From positions 1 through 64,000 of the forward strand of contig JANQHX010000013.1 of the NCBI GenBank assembly GCA_028282465.1: a stretch of 64,000 nt of DNA, given 5' to 3'. Shown here piece after piece: positions 26,973-36,293 of this stretch (the first letter of the stretch is position 1; every line of letters begins with the position of its first letter). The notes beneath the pieces were generated by a model, which was not told the origin of the DNA, did no database searches, and saw only the letters and a list, made by a program, of their open reading frames with translations. Origin of the DNA: Gynuella sp. GTDB taxonomy: Bacteria > Pseudomonadota > Gammaproteobacteria > Pseudomonadales > Natronospirillaceae. Both the position numbers and the translations under genes were made by a program.

Positions 26973-27452
26973 TTACGCAGTAGTCCATTGGTCTTCAAAC
27001 TCAACACCATCAATCTCATGACTCCATACTATTTGGTCATAAATTAGCGTTACGGACTCGGTATGCCCCATATGGTGAGTATCTAGATGTTGAATTTCAG
27101 GAACAATAAATTTCATTGAAGTAATTTGGGCGTTCACGATCTTGTGTCGGAAATAGAGCTCATCCATTCCCGCCCCGTCTGTTCGATACCAATCAATGAT
27201 CACCTCAGTTAAGAGCTCATTTGTGCACATGGCTTGATAAAGCATTGGAGTACATCGATCGACAAGCTTAGTGAAGGTCAAAGGGAGGTGCAGCCTGCCA
27301 GCGGATACCATACCAAAATCATTTGTTGGTACGTCAATCCCATGATTAAAAGAGTTGACTTGCATGTAGCCCTCTCGGTCTGCAAGCGTTACATCTCCCT
27401 CTAATGGGCCTTGTTGTTCACCAGTAATTTTTATATAACCTGGCAGTGCCAT
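26973..27452 (-). CDS. hcp: Hcp, T6SS inner tube protein, second copy
   Basis: A 159-residue Hcp-family protein: an I-K-I-T-G-E-Q-Q-G start, a central L-P-L-T-F-T-K-L-V-D-R-C-T-P-M-L segment (the 'tK.iDkasP.L' motif of Hcp) and the W-S-H-E-I-D-G end. Hcp forms hexameric rings that build the expelled tube. It lies 15 bases after the TssB-TssC fusion gene and before tssE, so it is probably the tube partner of that fused sheath. It differs markedly from the 171-residue Hcp at 35759-36274. Confidence 0.88.
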   Translation of the reverse strand: MALPGYIKITGEQQGPLEGDVTLADREGYMQVNSFNHGIDVPTNDFGMVSAGRLHLPLTFTKLVDRCTPMLYQAMCTNELLTEVIIDWYRTDGAGMDELYFRHKIVNAQITSMKFIVPEIQHLDTHHMGHTESVTLIYDQIVWSHEIDGVEFEDQWTTA

Positions 27453-27467
27453 AATCTGTTCCTTTTA

Positions 27468-29159
27468 TTAATTACGATCTAGCCGACCAACTTCCTGTAA
27501 ATTAACAGCTTGTCCCAAATATTTAAAATGAGGCGTTATCGTTATTGATATTGAAAACCAACCCGCTTTTCCTTCGATTTCTCTTACTGCAACTTTAGCT
27601 GCCCGCAAAGGTCGGCGCGCTCTAACACCGGGTGCAGGATTATCCATATCAGAGATATATTGTTTGATCCATTTGTTAAGCTCTAAGTCTATTTGAGCTC
27701 GACTTACCCAAGCGCCAATATTTTCTCTTTGAATCACTTTTAAATAATGGGCAAAGCGGCAGGAAATGAGAATGAATGCAAGCTGCGAATCTAGCTGAGC
27801 TTGAATTTCAGTTAAGTCTTCTCCCGGCTTTCTTACACAAACAGCACTGTAAAAGCCCGCTTTCTCCATTCCTTTGCGTAGAGTGATAGGTATAAAGCCT
27901 TCTTTTACAAGATCGCCTTCTACCCTGTCTGATATCATTACTTCAGTGGGTATTTTCGCTCTTTGAGCACCTCGGCCTGTCTCCAGCCCTAAGGTTTCCA
28001 GTACGCCGTTTTCTTCACCCACTATATTTACGTACCAGCGATACTTTGAAAATGCTTGGGATATTTTAGCTCCTAAGGCCATTGCACCATTACCCCAAAC
28101 ACCTTTGTCTTCACCCTTTTTGAATTTTTCTTCAAAATCAAAACCTAAATTAAGGTTGCCAACATAGGGCTGCCTTAAAACAAATCTGGGCAAACAAAGC
28201 GACACATACCTTGAATCAGGAGTGGATCGAAACGAAAGCCATTTATCAAATGTTGGCTGAGCAAAATGAGAAGTTAAGTCTCTTATGCGACTAAACTCTT
28301 CAAAACTCGATAAGCTAAACATTTTAGGTGCAGCAGCAGATATAAACGGCGCATGAGAAATGGCGGCAACTTTAGATAAAGACGTAAGTAAGGCTATTTC
28401 AGGTACAGACGCATCAAAAGTGTAGTCACCTATGATCAAGCTATAAGGCTCACCACCAAATTGACCAAACTCGTTGGAATAGACTAATTGATAAAGGGGT
28501 GATTGAAAGACTTCCGGGCTGTCTTCAAAACTGTCTTGAAGATCTTCTTTTGAAACAGGTAGTACATCCAGCTTACAATTTTCCCGGAACTCTATCTCTT
28601 TCACTAAATACTCTAAAGCTCGCCAGCTTTGCTCTAATTGAACAAAAGTTTGATGATGTAATACCGCGTTGAGCTGAAGATTCAGTTTTTCATCAATTCT
28701 GGCAATGACTGGCCCCAACTTGTCTGTATCAGACAATGTTAAGTTTAACTTCGCCATCATCTGTTCAGCTGTTGCCTCATCTATTATTGAAGGCTTCTCA
28801 ACCAGGCTACAGAGGGAGTCACGGAGGTTTACCAGTTCCCTAAATCCTGGAATACTTTGGCACAAAAGCTCAGGATGAAAGTCTTCCATCGCTCGAAAGC
28901 TTATATTCACATCCAAGTGGGCTATTTTGGAATTTAAAAAGTTTTCGACCCTAATTTTCAATTTAGGTGACACTGCCGAAAATACACCGCTCATGCTGTT
29001 TGAACGTATTTGAATAGGTTCAATATCTTCAAACAGATCAACAGAGTTCATTGGATCTAAATCGGAAAGCACCAGAATCTTACAAGGCAATTCTCGTTCA
29101 GAACCATCGCGCTTGTCTGTGTAAACCAGACTAATTCTATCTTGGACAGCATCAACCAT
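27468..29159 (-). CDS. TssB-TssC fusion, second T6SS sheath protein
   Basis: A 563-residue protein. Residues 1 to about 130 are TssB-like: R-I-S-L-V-Y, L-P-C-K-I-L-V-L-S-D, A-H-L-D-V-N-I-S-F-R-A-M-E-D-F-H-P-E and F-R-E-L-V-N-L-R. They align with the separate TssB at 37775-38260. The rest is TssC-like: I-S-H-A-P-F-I, K-Y-R-W, P-T-E-V-M-I-S-D-R, R-F-A-H-Y-L-K-V-I-Q-R-E and T-P-H-F-K-Y-L-G. These align with TssC at 36294-37769. The TssC N-terminal region is shortened compared with the separate TssC. I prefer ATG 29159, because a TTG at 29198 would lie inside tssM. The usual sheath is a TssB/TssC heterodimer; here both halves are one chain. Confidence 0.88.
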   Translation of the reverse strand: MVDAVQDRISLVYTDKRDGSERELPCKILVLSDLDPMNSVDLFEDIEPIQIRSNSMSGVFSAVSPKLKIRVENFLNSKIAHLDVNISFRAMEDFHPELLCQSIPGFRELVNLRDSLCSLVEKPSIIDEATAEQMMAKLNLTLSDTDKLGPVIARIDEKLNLQLNAVLHHQTFVQLEQSWRALEYLVKEIEFRENCKLDVLPVSKEDLQDSFEDSPEVFQSPLYQLVYSNEFGQFGGEPYSLIIGDYTFDASVPEIALLTSLSKVAAISHAPFISAAAPKMFSLSSFEEFSRIRDLTSHFAQPTFDKWLSFRSTPDSRYVSLCLPRFVLRQPYVGNLNLGFDFEEKFKKGEDKGVWGNGAMALGAKISQAFSKYRWYVNIVGEENGVLETLGLETGRGAQRAKIPTEVMISDRVEGDLVKEGFIPITLRKGMEKAGFYSAVCVRKPGEDLTEIQAQLDSQLAFILISCRFAHYLKVIQRENIGAWVSRAQIDLELNKWIKQYISDMDNPAPGVRARRPLRAAKVAVREIEGKAGWFSISITITPHFKYLGQAVNLQEVGRLDRN

Positions 29160-29172
29160 ACTTTTGGCTACC

Positions 29173-32100
29173 TCAAGGTTTAACCATGAAGAGTTCAACT
29201 TTTAAATCTTCGGGCGCATTCGGCCAATAAAGTGCTGCATGCTCTTTAGACTCCACAGTAGCCCATGCGTCTTGCTTATTATTCAGCTTCACATAGTTGG
29301 CATATGCTGTTCCAGGAAAGTTCATTGGCGCATTAACCAGAGGCGTCATTTCCACACCTGGTAGAGAACGTTGTGCCAGCAAATAGACAGAATCTAATGA
29401 AGACAATCTTGCATCATTAACAAATGAATCTTGCCAAACAGATGCGGGTTCACTGGTGTTTAAAACCAAATAGTATGCGGTATCTTCACCTACAAAATCT
29501 TTGTTGAGATTAGTGAAGAAAACTTCTTCATTTCGCTCCATCTCTGCAATTAACTGCCTTTCAGCAGATTGATTACTCCAACAAGATGCAACTCGAGTTG
29601 GAAGTGTCAAAGGTACTGTATCAAGAGTTTTGATAACTGGCTCTTGTCCGAAAATACGATAATTTACGTCTATGTAACGAACGTTATTTTGCAGTAACTG
29701 AGCTTCTTGGTTAGGAAAATCTGAGGATTGAAAAATATGCCTTCCATCCTGAAAATCCTTCAAGAACTTGGCAAAGCCTTTTACTCCGTGATACTCCTTC
29801 ACCAGCTTTGTTTGCCCAATTTCTACAGTCAAAATGGTATCCCCACACCGTTCCAGCGACCAATTGAAGTCATGTTGAGTAGGATAGTTATAGTTCTCTA
29901 AAACCTGAACGCTATCACTACAATGGAGTTCCAGAAATGTCGCGTAGGGTGATACTGAAGCACCAGGGTTAGCGCCCGACGGTAGAGTCATCATGGTTAC
30001 GTTAAATTCATTACCGACAATAAATGCACCTTCTTCAGCTTGGTTAACTAGATTTAAAAACTCTTCTCTAATTCCAACGGTGCGACCTTTCTCCATCGCG
30101 CGCACATAACCACGCTTAAATTGACGATCTATGAAAGGTTGGGCTTCCTGCTGTAAGTAATTCCACAATACCCCTTGCTCACCTACAATTAAGTTGCCCA
30201 TTCTATTTGGATCAACACCTTCCAAGGATGCCAGAACATTGTTCTCCCACAACTCTTGCAACTCACATGCACTTTCTTGAGCCATGAAATCGTAAGCTAG
30301 ATTAATTGGGCCAAGATAGAGCTTCCAGAACAGTCTGGATTGTGAATTAGGACGGCCTAACACCTGTTGCAATTGAATCACTGAATTCCAAGCAGAGGCC
30401 ATTGGGCCATCACCTGATTCAGGAGCATCAGGCGTGGTGAAAAGCGTCTTCATAGTACTAAGAGACTGTGATCTCAAAGTTGAATTAAATGCCACCAATG
30501 ACAATGCTTCTTTATATGCATCTACTGCATCTACTGCTTGATCTAAACCTGTATCCAATGGGTTCTTCTTATTGCCCTTGGTTGCTTTAGCATGAGCTTT
30601 CATGCCTTTCTTGGCCAATTTGCCAACCTTACCTAGTTTACCTAAGGCTTTTTTCGTGGCCTTTTTAAGAGCCTTATTGTTACTTTTAGCATCAGGGGAG
30701 GTGTAGTTTTGAATCTCCATAAAGTAAGCAAAGCTATCTGAAGAATTAAATTCCAGACCTGGAAAAACACCCAACTGTTCATGCATCATTGCAATGAAAT
30801 TAAAGTAAGGGTTATCAGCAGTGGCCATTCGCTCCATAGCCAGTGTCCATTCTTTTTGGTCACGGAAACGGGTAGCACCGTCAGAGAAACGCTCTGCAAA
30901 CTCTTCCCAAGATCTTAAATATTCACGCTGATAAAAATCTAAAAACTCTTCTTGAACTTCTACTAACTCTGGCTCATCTTCATCAACAAGACTAAATTCT
31001 TCCATAAAGGCGGCAACAAAATCATAACCGTCAATGGTAAATGCAGATGGAACTAATGGTGGATTAGCTAACTTTCTACTACCACCCCAGAAATCATCCA
31101 GACTGACGTTCGCAAAGCCTTGTGCATTGGTCCATTCGATTATCCAGTTGTAGTCACCATGGTTTCGTTTTACCAAATGAATTAAAGCGGTTTGTAATGA
31201 TTGTTTTTCCTCAGCCAATAAAATTTCGCTGTCAGACCAATCCAGATAGGAGAGATATAACTCATGAAACAGAGTTGAACTGTCATTGCCAACGGAGCTG
31301 TTTAACGTTCGAAGAAAATCATCACCAATTTCGTAGACCTCAATGTCCTTGTCAGTGTTTAACCTTGCTTGGAGGGCATTAATTCTTCTGATTAAACCAC
31401 CAGCTACAACACTGTTACCATTACTATCAAGATCATCTATCGTCTGAATAAGTGGCGAGTCGACAGGGTTCAAAATATTTTCTTTAAAGAAGCTGACGTA
31501 GGTTTGTTTAAGTTCATCTACATGTCCGCCTTCGCCAAATGGCAGCCACCAAGGCACCATTTCTTCTGATTTATAGCTGTCTAAGGCAGTCACTAACTCG
31601 AGTAATTGGCTGGCAGCATTAAGGCGAGCATCAAAAGTATTCAAGTCACTTAGCTCAACTTGCTGATACTCTTCATTTAAGGCTTGTAAGGTGCTGAAGT
31701 TTTCTTCATACATTACAAATAGAGCTGTCGCCGCAATGAAGGTAACAGCACCAGCGACACCAAATACGTACTTACGTGTTGCGTTTTTAATCCTTTCAAT
31801 ACTTGGCAGACTTTCGTATAAGCCTCGATCTCTTGGCAAGACTCTGGTGAAGAACTCATGCAAGAAAGCACCTCGACCTTTTTCTACTCCAGCTTCTTGC
31901 TTAACACTAGAGCTAAAATACAGCCCTCTAAATTTAGGAGCCTCTTGGTAGGCATTTCCTTTCAATGCAGTTGCAATGAAAGTGTGTAAACCATTTCGAA
32001 TACTTTCTAGATTTCCAGGCAAGGTTAATAAACTATTGTCCGGAGCATCCGTTCGCTCCATGATCATTAGCCTTAACTCTTTAATACGGTCTAACACCGT

Positions 32101-33009
32101 ATCCAAGCCCTTGTCGATAATGATGTTAATATCACCAGACTCGGACTCGTTAAGATATCCCATGGGCTGCATTAAACTTTCGTTCGGTAGGTAACTACTC
32201 CACTCAGAAAAACCTTCTACCAAATCGCATTTTGTAACCATTAGATAAACTGGAACTTTAATTTCCAGCTTTTCCATTAAACTATTGATCGTCATCCGAA
32301 CTTGGCGACCTTCTTCAAGCAGCTCTTCTTCCGTACAATTAATTAACCTGTCCGCCGCAACGGCAAGTACTAAACCGTTTAGCGGTTCTTTCTGTTTGTG
32401 CCGAGACAACATTGAAAGCAATGTATCCCATTCCTTTCTGTCCCGCTCAACCATGTCGGGAACCGCATATCTACCCGCGGTATCAATCAAAATACCCTCT
32501 TCGTAAAGCCACCATTCTAAATTTAACGTAGAACCGTCTTCGTGAGTTGATAGATCGATGCCTGGGGACAGTAATTTAGAATTTCTTAACGAAGTACTCT
32601 TACCTGATGTTGGCCGGCCAATAATCATATACCAAGGCAACACATACAGTGGGTCACCTTTATGCTTTAATTGAGACTTCTTAAGAGCTCGAATAGTTTT
32701 TCGCCATCTACTTTTTAGTGAGTGCATCAACTCAGCTGATGACATACCTAGATCTTTAGGATAGTTCTCTTCATATTCAGCCTTAGTCAAAGACTCTTTG
32801 ATTTGAGCTTTTGCCTTCATTCGAACGTATAAACGATAAATTGCTCGAATAAGAATAAATAGTAAAAAACCGCCAACAAGAGTCACCAGCCCCACGGCTA
32901 AAGCGAGCATTAATTCCATATCAAAAATCAATAACGCCACGCTGGCGACCACACCAATTATCAGTAAGGATAAAAATAACCAGCCTAAAAACTTAAAGAA
33001 TCCTTTCAT
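29173..33009 (-). CDS. tssM: TssM (IcmF) with an extra TssK-like C-terminal domain
   Basis: A 1278-residue inner-membrane protein. Two N-terminal membrane helices (about residues 8-30 and 34-58) precede a cytoplasmic NTPase-like domain with Walker A G-R-P-T-S-G-K-S-T (about 131-139). A third membrane helix (about 413-432) leads to a large periplasmic part. The protein is about 100 residues longer than most TssM proteins I know. The last roughly 125 residues match the C-terminal domain of TssK encoded in the same operon, with shared Y-Y-L, L-N-T, R-S-L-P-G-V, Y-A-N-Y and A-P-x-D-L. A Lys/Ala-rich stretch lies at about residues 773-814. TssM spans the membranes with TssJ and TssL. Confidence 0.93.
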   Translation of the reverse strand: MKGFFKFLGWLFLSLLIIGVVASVALLIFDMELMLALAVGLVTLVGGFLLFILIRAIYRLYVRMKAKAQIKESLTKAEYEENYPKDLGMSSAELMHSLKSRWRKTIRALKKSQLKHKGDPLYVLPWYMIIGRPTSGKSTSLRNSKLLSPGIDLSTHEDGSTLNLEWWLYEEGILIDTAGRYAVPDMVERDRKEWDTLLSMLSRHKQKEPLNGLVLAVAADRLINCTEEELLEEGRQVRMTINSLMEKLEIKVPVYLMVTKCDLVEGFSEWSSYLPNESLMQPMGYLNESESGDINIIIDKGLDTVLDRIKELRLMIMERTDAPDNSLLTLPGNLESIRNGLHTFIATALKGNAYQEAPKFRGLYFSSSVKQEAGVEKGRGAFLHEFFTRVLPRDRGLYESLPSIERIKNATRKYVFGVAGAVTFIAATALFVMYEENFSTLQALNEEYQQVELSDLNTFDARLNAASQLLELVTALDSYKSEEMVPWWLPFGEGGHVDELKQTYVSFFKENILNPVDSPLIQTIDDLDSNGNSVVAGGLIRRINALQARLNTDKDIEVYEIGDDFLRTLNSSVGNDSSTLFHELYLSYLDWSDSEILLAEEKQSLQTALIHLVKRNHGDYNWIIEWTNAQGFANVSLDDFWGGSRKLANPPLVPSAFTIDGYDFVAAFMEEFSLVDEDEPELVEVQEEFLDFYQREYLRSWEEFAERFSDGATRFRDQKEWTLAMERMATADNPYFNFIAMMHEQLGVFPGLEFNSSDSFAYFMEIQNYTSPDAKSNNKALKKATKKALGKLGKVGKLAKKGMKAHAKATKGNKKNPLDTGLDQAVDAVDAYKEALSLVAFNSTLRSQSLSTMKTLFTTPDAPESGDGPMASAWNSVIQLQQVLGRPNSQSRLFWKLYLGPINLAYDFMAQESACELQELWENNVLASLEGVDPNRMGNLIVGEQGVLWNYLQQEAQPFIDRQFKRGYVRAMEKGRTVGIREEFLNLVNQAEEGAFIVGNEFNVTMMTLPSGANPGASVSPYATFLELHCSDSVQVLENYNYPTQHDFNWSLERCGDTILTVEIGQTKLVKEYHGVKGFAKFLKDFQDGRHIFQSSDFPNQEAQLLQNNVRYIDVNYRIFGQEPVIKTLDTVPLTLPTRVASCWSNQSAERQLIAEMERNEEVFFTNLNKDFVGEDTAYYLVLNTSEPASVWQDSFVNDARLSSLDSVYLLAQRSLPGVEMTPLVNAPMNFPGTAYANYVKLNNKQDAWATVESKEHAALYWPNAPEDLKVELFMVKP

Positions 33010-33011
33010 GG

Positions 33012-33683
33012 TCAGTTCACCAAATTAACTAAACTATTTAATGCATCTCTGATTTGAAACGCGTAATACATGAAGCTACCACCAAGTATTGCCATAGGAA
33101 GAAACAGCAACATAGGAATTAGATTCATTCGTTTTTTAGATTCACGGCCTTCAAGCTGCTCCTTGCTGAAGGCTGAACGAAATAGCACCGTATTTTCAAG
33201 GTTAGTTTGCGCTTCATCTGGTAATAACAAACCCATATTAAACTCTCTCACTGATTCGAGCTTTGGTCTGTCACTAGGTGGAAAATATTTGCCTTTAAAA
33301 CCTAGACCTAAACACAATAAGAATACTTCCCTTACGGATTTATCATCACCATGTCTATTAAGGCTGTTTAACCTATCGTAAAACTCTGCGCCAGCCTGCG
33401 TGGTCTGAAAATACTTCCTTTGAAGAGAATGCTTAAACCAAGCTCGCCTTTCACTCCATTTTGAAGTCAGAAGCTTTTCATCAACATATGCAGCCACCGC
33501 ATACCATGCTTGATCGAAAATCTCGGACTCAAACCCCAGGTCTTCAGCATCCATCTTACCTTTCTGATAAAACTGGTCATACTTTAACGCCAGATTCTCA
33601 ACATCCATCTGAGATTCTGTAATAGTTTCGACAGTATCTCGAGTAAACAGGATGGCAGGAATAAATAAATCAACCAGTCTCAT
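33012..33683 (-). CDS. tssL: TssL (DotU/IcmH), T6SS membrane complex
   Basis: A 223-residue DotU-family protein: a cytoplasmic helical domain with W-Y-A-V-A-A-Y-V-D-E and an F-L-L-C-L-G-L-G-F-K-G-K-Y segment, both family signatures, then one C-terminal membrane helix (about residues 188-209). It has no peptidoglycan-binding OmpA domain. TssL links TssM to the baseplate through TssK. It lies between tssK and tssM with two bases on each side. Confidence 0.92.
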   Translation of the reverse strand: MRLVDLFIPAILFTRDTVETITESQMDVENLALKYDQFYQKGKMDAEDLGFESEIFDQAWYAVAAYVDEKLLTSKWSERRAWFKHSLQRKYFQTTQAGAEFYDRLNSLNRHGDDKSVREVFLLCLGLGFKGKYFPPSDRPKLESVREFNMGLLLPDEAQTNLENTVLFRSAFSKEQLEGRESKKRMNLIPMLLFLPMAILGGSFMYYAFQIRDALNSLVNLVN

Positions 33684-33685
33684 AT

Positions 33686-35071
33686 CTATTTCCTCAATAT
33701 TACAAGCTCTATCTGCAAGTCTTTAGGAGCTTCTTGCCAATATACAGCCACATTGCGTTGCCTACGTATTTTGCTCCATTGTTCATCGGAGGAATTAATT
33801 CGGAAATAATTAGCGTAGGTTTTCTTTGGTAATCCAATAGGCGGGTTATTAATTGTTCTTAAACTCACACCAGGTAGTGACCTATCTGCTAGGTCTATTA
33901 CAGTGTCTGCTGATGCCATTTTTGCAGAGGTTTGAAATGATTCAGTCCACTGAGACATCGGTGTCTCTGTATTTAAAATAAGATAGTAGTCAACCTGTTG
34001 TGTAAAGAAGTTATCTGGTATGTCTGCACTGAATATTTCGTCTTCAAAGCGCATTTCTACCATATACTGCGGCCCTATCGTGATTTCATTCATCAAGGTT
34101 GTAAGTAATGAACGAATCCCATAAAAGCACTTACCTAAATTGACATGGTCGTACGGCGCAACAAGCTTTTCACCGTCCGATCTCTCCCCCAACATATTAA
34201 CCATGCTAGAAAAATTACTGACTGTACCTAGTAATTCTCGTAATACACAGTAAACATCCCAAGGGTGAACGCTTTGTGTTTCACAATAATGATATAGTTT
34301 TGGGATGTATTGGCTTAACGATTGGAGCGCAAATCTGTATCTCAGAATATTAGGATCAAATTCAGAAGCACCGTTTTCACTGGAACCAGAATAATCTAAT
34401 TGCAGCGCCCTACCGGTGACCTCGTCGCGAATTTCCTTGATTAAAGAAAACAAGCCTGAGTTACCATCAATGGAAATCATGGGGGGAATGAAAGCAGTAT
34501 TGAACTCGAATTTATCACCTACCCGTTGAACCTGTGCCACAGGAATAACATGATATTCATTTAACAAGTCGCTTTCAGTATCAAACAATATGTCCAGCTT
34601 GTATTCTAGCTCTTGAATTTGAGCATCCGGGCCGGATTGGTATAGGTCAGAAACAGGTTTTGGATCTGCTTCTGTATAAAATCTGGTATTAACGTCGCGA
34701 ATTTTGCTGGAATCTTGAATTACTGTCGTATTTTCTTTTCCAACACGAAGTTTTCTAAGACCAATAAAAACTGTCAGTGGTTTATCTGGATCAACTTGTT
34801 CCTCAGCAAAAGAACGATCAGCAATTTGAGCATTTGAAGGAACAGACACATGAGTTCCATCAGGAAATACTAGTTCCCCAGCTTGAACTTCACAGCTTCT
34901 GTTTGTAAGTGCAGATTGACTCAGTTCTAAACTTATCACCCCCCAAAAATATGGGTGAATGTACTGCCTTAAAGGCTCCAGTAATGACTTCTGGTATGCT
35001 TCGTTATATTGGAAATGTTGTGGTTGAATAAACATTCCCTGATGCCAGAATACTGGTTTGAACTTACTCAC
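33686..35071 (-). CDS. tssK: TssK, T6SS baseplate-membrane adaptor
   Basis: A 461-residue protein of the TssK/ImpJ/VasE family: the N-terminal F-W-H-Q-G-M-F-I-Q-P-Q-H-F-Q motif is diagnostic. The shoulder domain binds the baseplate, and the C-terminal domain (about residues 335-461 here) binds TssL/TssM. That C-terminal domain is repeated at the end of TssM in this operon. The start is GTG with an AAGGAG site 7-8 bases upstream. Confidence 0.95.
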   Translation of the reverse strand: MSKFKPVFWHQGMFIQPQHFQYNEAYQKSLLEPLRQYIHPYFWGVISLELSQSALTNRSCEVQAGELVFPDGTHVSVPSNAQIADRSFAEEQVDPDKPLTVFIGLRKLRVGKENTTVIQDSSKIRDVNTRFYTEADPKPVSDLYQSGPDAQIQELEYKLDILFDTESDLLNEYHVIPVAQVQRVGDKFEFNTAFIPPMISIDGNSGLFSLIKEIRDEVTGRALQLDYSGSSENGASEFDPNILRYRFALQSLSQYIPKLYHYCETQSVHPWDVYCVLRELLGTVSNFSSMVNMLGERSDGEKLVAPYDHVNLGKCFYGIRSLLTTLMNEITIGPQYMVEMRFEDEIFSADIPDNFFTQQVDYYLILNTETPMSQWTESFQTSAKMASADTVIDLADRSLPGVSLRTINNPPIGLPKKTYANYFRINSSDEQWSKIRRQRNVAVYWQEAPKDLQIELVILRK

Positions 35072-35094
35072 TTTTGCACTCCTTCGCGGGTGTG

Positions 35095-35694
35095 TTAAAT
35101 TATGCGAACTGAAACAGGGTCAACGGTTTCTATTTTTTTTGTTTCATCTCTACCGAGTGAAACTCTTACATAAAGCTTATCTGGAACGGCTTTCGCTTCA
35201 TTAGCAACTAAACCTAAGTTAGCTAGGACTAAATCAACTGCTCCGCGTTTAGCTGCTTTTTCAGGAATTTCGATTACTCTCACATCAAGTTCTGGGTTAA
35301 GGCCAAAATAACCAACGATGAGGCCCACAAATTTAGCCCCTTGAGAACGAGAATAAACCGCTGTTTTCGATTCACCAGGCTGTACAATTACCCGAGTGAA
35401 GTTACTAACAGTGTCATCAATTTTACCTTTATTTAATAATTCTATTGCGCCTTGCTGAGTCGCAGTCAAGCCGTCGAAGGTGTTTGGATCTGATAATTGA
35501 AAGAGTCCAATCACTAAAGAATGGGGTCTGCCACTAATGGCATTTAAATCTGCAGGGCTATCCACTTGAATCGTTATTGCACGGTCTTCATAAACCCAAT
35601 CTTCCGCGGCAACTTCTAATACTGGTTTACCTGCGCATCCAGATAGAAGAGTACCAATCACAATCCATTGCAATATGTTTCTAAGTTTAATCAT
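35095..35694 (-). CDS. tssJ: TssJ, outer-membrane lipoprotein of T6SS
   Basis: A 199-residue lipoprotein with signal peptide and lipobox L-L-S-G-C (Cys20). The mature part matches the TssJ/VasD beta-sandwich: I-T-I-Q-V-D-S, N-A-I-S-G-R-P-H-S-L-V-I-G-L-F-Q-L-S-D, F-D-G-L and the P-G-E-S-K-T motif. TssJ anchors the TssM periplasmic domain to the outer membrane. It lies between hcp and tssK. Confidence 0.92.
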   Translation of the reverse strand: MIKLRNILQWIVIGTLLSGCAGKPVLEVAAEDWVYEDRAITIQVDSPADLNAISGRPHSLVIGLFQLSDPNTFDGLTATQQGAIELLNKGKIDDTVSNFTRVIVQPGESKTAVYSRSQGAKFVGLIVGYFGLNPELDVRVIEIPEKAAKRGAVDLVLANLGLVANEAKAVPDKLYVRVSLGRDETKKIETVDPVSVRII

Positions 35695-35758
35695 ATTTAC
35701 TGCCGATCAATAAGAAGACAGAGACGATTGCCTCTGCCTTATTTTGAGAAATAACCTC

Positions 35759-36274
35759 TTAAGCTGACATACCGTCAGAGAAAGAGTACTGACCTTCTGT
35801 ACCACCAGGCTCATGTGACCAGGTTACTGCGTTCGCACGCAGGCACAAAGTCTCTGTAGGTGCAGCACTTTCACCAGGGGCAGTCGAAGTTGTGCTCATG
35901 TTAGTTTTAATTGAAGTTAACACTGCATTTTCTAGCTCTTCGGTGTAGAACAATTCTTCTTCACCACTGGCTGAAATCCAATAGTACTCAATAGTTACAG
36001 TTAATTGCTCGCCTGTTGCTAAAGCATTTTTTAACAGCGGAGTTGCCTTATCAATTTGCTTGGTCAATTCGAATTTTTTGATTTTTGGCAAGCTATTAAT
36101 CTGACCACTAACGGCATCTGTATCACGACCAATTTCAGAATCAATATTAAAAACTGCACAGTAGTCTTCCATACCAGACTGGTATGCAGTGCCTACACTG
36201 TCTTCACTCAGGGCGCCTGAAGAAATCTCACCTTGAGAAACGCCTTCGAATGTGGCGAACGCATGAATAGCCAT
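35759..36274 (-). CDS. Hcp-family T6SS tube protein, first copy
   Basis: A 171-residue Hcp-like protein directly downstream of tssC. Family marks are F-E-L-T-K-Q-I-D-K-A-T-P-L-L, a Y-Y-W-I-S-A-S-G segment and V-T-W-S-H-E near the end. Compared with the 159-residue Hcp at 26973-27452 it has a different N-terminus and an extra Thr/Ser/Ala-rich loop (about residues 127-146). The start is the ATG at 36274 with a GGAG site; a GTG one codon upstream is less likely. Confidence 0.8.
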   Translation of the reverse strand: MAIHAFATFEGVSQGEISSGALSEDSVGTAYQSGMEDYCAVFNIDSEIGRDTDAVSGQINSLPKIKKFELTKQIDKATPLLKNALATGEQLTVTIEYYWISASGEEELFYTEELENAVLTSIKTNMSTTSTAPGESAAPTETLCLRANAVTWSHEPGGTEGQYSFSDGMSA

Positions 36275-36293
36275 CACTAGCTCCTTATTTTAA

